Positions 7,162 to 7,943 of a DNA stretch of 7,943 nt are shown in pieces. Origin of the DNA: an uncultured Campylobacter sp. GTDB lineage: Bacteria; Campylobacterota; Campylobacteria; Campylobacterales; Campylobacteraceae. Below the pieces are notes generated by a model. It searched no databases and was not told the origin of the DNA. It was given only the letters and a program-made list of their open reading frames with translations. The stretch spans positions 1 to 7,943 of the forward strand of contig NZ_CALIBH010000048.1 of NCBI RefSeq assembly GCF_938045775.1, given 5' to 3'. The position numbers and the translations under genes were made by a program. How positions within the stretch are numbered: the first letter of the stretch is position 1; each line of letters opens with the position of its first letter.

Positions 7162-7180
7162 TTGTGCAAATTAATCTTAC

Positions 7181-7186
7181 ATTATA
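7181..7186 (-). promoter_or_regulatory. -10 box of the uvrA promoter
   Basis: A perfect TATAAT on the minus strand, preceded by GAGC. The expected start of transcription is near 7174, giving a leader of about 23 bases before the ATG at 7151. No -35 consensus is visible, as is common for Campylobacter promoters. No palindromic LexA-type box is seen around it; Campylobacter lacks LexA from general knowledge, so damage control by that route is not expected. Confidence 0.65.
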
Positions 7187-7194
7187 GCTCAAAT

Positions 7195-7203
7195 TGTTAA
7201 AAT
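7195..7203 (+). promoter_or_regulatory. Extended -10 of the rightward nucleosidase-like gene
   Basis: TGTTAAAAT fits an extended -10 (TGn followed by a TATAAT-like hexamer, TAAAAT). Transcription would begin near 7210, leaving a leader of about 16 bases that holds GGAAGGGG (7213-7220) before the ATG at 7226. The box lies only nine bases from the uvrA -10 on the other strand, so the two promoters would compete for polymerase. This is a consensus match by eye only. Confidence 0.45.
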
Positions 7204-7225
7204 TGCGCTTTTGGAAGGGGCGGCG

Positions 7226-7943
7226 ATGATACTAATCTGCACGGCTTTGCGCTGCGAAGCCCAAGCGATAATCGAGAGTTTTAAACTTACTCGCAGCGGC
7301 GATCTATTCGCAGGCGAGCAGATGCTTTTATACATCTGCGGCGTGAGGTTTGGAGCTAAATTTGAAGCGGGCGCTGCAGGCGGCATAGAAACAGAATTTA
7401 AGAGCAAACCCGGCGCAGAATTTATTTGCCGTGCCGATACAGACGTAGAATTCGGGCGCGAGCTTCGCAAGGATCGGCGCGGTGCGGACGCAAAATTTAA
7501 GCATCGTTTGGACGCGGGCGCGCTCTGCGGCGGCGATGCAGAGGCCGGCTCCGCGCAAAATGCGACTGAAAATTTTGAAATTTTAAATTTTAACTCCGCG
7601 CAGAATTCAGAGCGCTTCGGTGAAATTTTACTTTCGCGGCGCGTGGACTTTGCGCTAAACATAGGCGTCTGCGGCTGCGCGGATAAAGGCGTGCAAATCG
7701 GCGAGGCATTTTATTTTGACGGCACGGCAGCGCAGGAATTTTGCGGCGAGGACGGATCGAAATTTTATCGCTCGCAGGTTGGGAGACACAGCGCGCAGGC
7801 TCCGAAATTTCAAAACGTTTGCGAGCGGGAATTTTGCGGCGCGAGTTTGGACGGCAAGCTGCGGGCAAATTTAATCTGCGTAAGCGAGCCTAAAATTTTA
7901 AATGCAGCGGAACGGAGCGGTGAGGCAAATGTCGCAGCGATCG
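7226..7943 (+). CDS. Nucleosidase/phosphorylase-like protein with low-complexity insertions, 3' end missing
   Basis: An open frame of 239 codons runs from the ATG at 7226 through the right edge with no stop. GGAAGGGG lies five bases upstream. Three blocks look like the MTA/SAH nucleosidase and purine nucleoside phosphorylase superfamily: ILICTALRCEAQAII at 2-16 (first strand plus the Glu, E11, that matches the catalytic acid of MTAN), DFALNIGVCGCADKGVQIGE at 141-160 (the family's NxGxAG-type loop followed by a G-x-x-IG-E/D stretch), and NLICVSEPKIL at 215-225. Between them lie about 90 (45-135) and 45 (168-212) residues of low-complexity sequence rich in Ala, Gly, Glu, Cys and the pairs EF and KF. 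Family members usually keep these blocks close together; E. coli MTAN has 232 residues in all. The fold is probably kept with surface loops expanded, but a decayed gene is possible. Substrate (methylthioadenosine, S-adenosylhomocysteine, aminofutalosine) cannot be told from here. Confidence 0.65.
   Translation, partial: MILICTALRCEAQAIIESFKLTRSGDLFAGEQMLLYICGVRFGAKFEAGAAGGIETEFKSKPGAEFICRADTDVEFGRELRKDRRGADAKFKHRLDAGALCGGDAEAGSAQNATENFEILNFNSAQNSERFGEILLSRRVDFALNIGVCGCADKGVQIGEAFYFDGTAAQEFCGEDGSKFYRSQVGRHSAQAPKFQNVCEREFCGASLDGKLRANLICVSEPKILNAAERSGEANVAAI

Noticed and set aside
7189..7868. Long minus-strand open frames opposite the nucleosidase-like gene
   Set aside because: They translate into Arg/Ser/Ala-rich sequence with no recognisable motif and lack ribosome sites, while the plus strand has family blocks and GGAAGGGG before its ATG.
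7226..7943. Frameshifted or decayed pseudogene
   Set aside because: The frame stays open for 239 codons, and conserved blocks remain in one frame before, between and after the low-complexity parts. Loss of function cannot be excluded because the 3' end is missing.

Overview
The window looks like chromosomal DNA from a Campylobacter-type member of the Campylobacterota (Epsilonproteobacteria). The signs are the gene run accD-rlmH-dksA, a short DksA and a short RecO, promoters with a good -10 but no clear -35, and the very frequent AAATTT/AAATTTTA words. Base composition by eye is richer in G+C than C. jejuni, so one of the oral, higher-GC Campylobacter species (C. gracilis, C. showae, C. rectus or C. 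curvus) is a reasonable guess. That is inference, not a match.

Region 1 to 2449 (minus strand) is one compact operon, read from right to left: accD (carboxyltransferase beta subunit, fatty acid synthesis), rlmH (23S rRNA methyltransferase), dksA (RNA polymerase factor of the stringent response), and a two-helix membrane protein that runs off the left edge. Gaps are -1, 9 and 2 bases, and a TATAAT box lies upstream of accD. The operon groups membrane lipid supply, ribosome finishing and growth-rate control of transcription. Region 2543 to 3157 (plus strand) is recO (recombinational repair), divergent from accD.

Region 3213 to 7151 (minus strand) holds uvrA (nucleotide excision repair), followed after 21 bases by a gene for an unrecognised four-helix membrane protein. 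The N-terminal part of that protein contains 13 units of a 15-base, five-residue repeat. The two genes probably share a transcript. From 7226 to the right edge (plus strand), divergent from uvrA, is a partial gene whose conserved blocks look like the MTA/SAH nucleosidase and nucleoside phosphorylase superfamily. Those blocks are pushed apart by about 90 and 45 residues of low-complexity sequence rich in Glu-Phe and Lys-Phe pairs.

Most of the window is conserved housekeeping. There is no mobile element, CRISPR array, RNA gene or defence system that I can support. The parts that stand out are the in-phase AATT-centred repeat in the membrane protein and the AATT-studded expansions in the nucleosidase-like gene. 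These may be two outcomes of one sequence-expansion habit of this genome.
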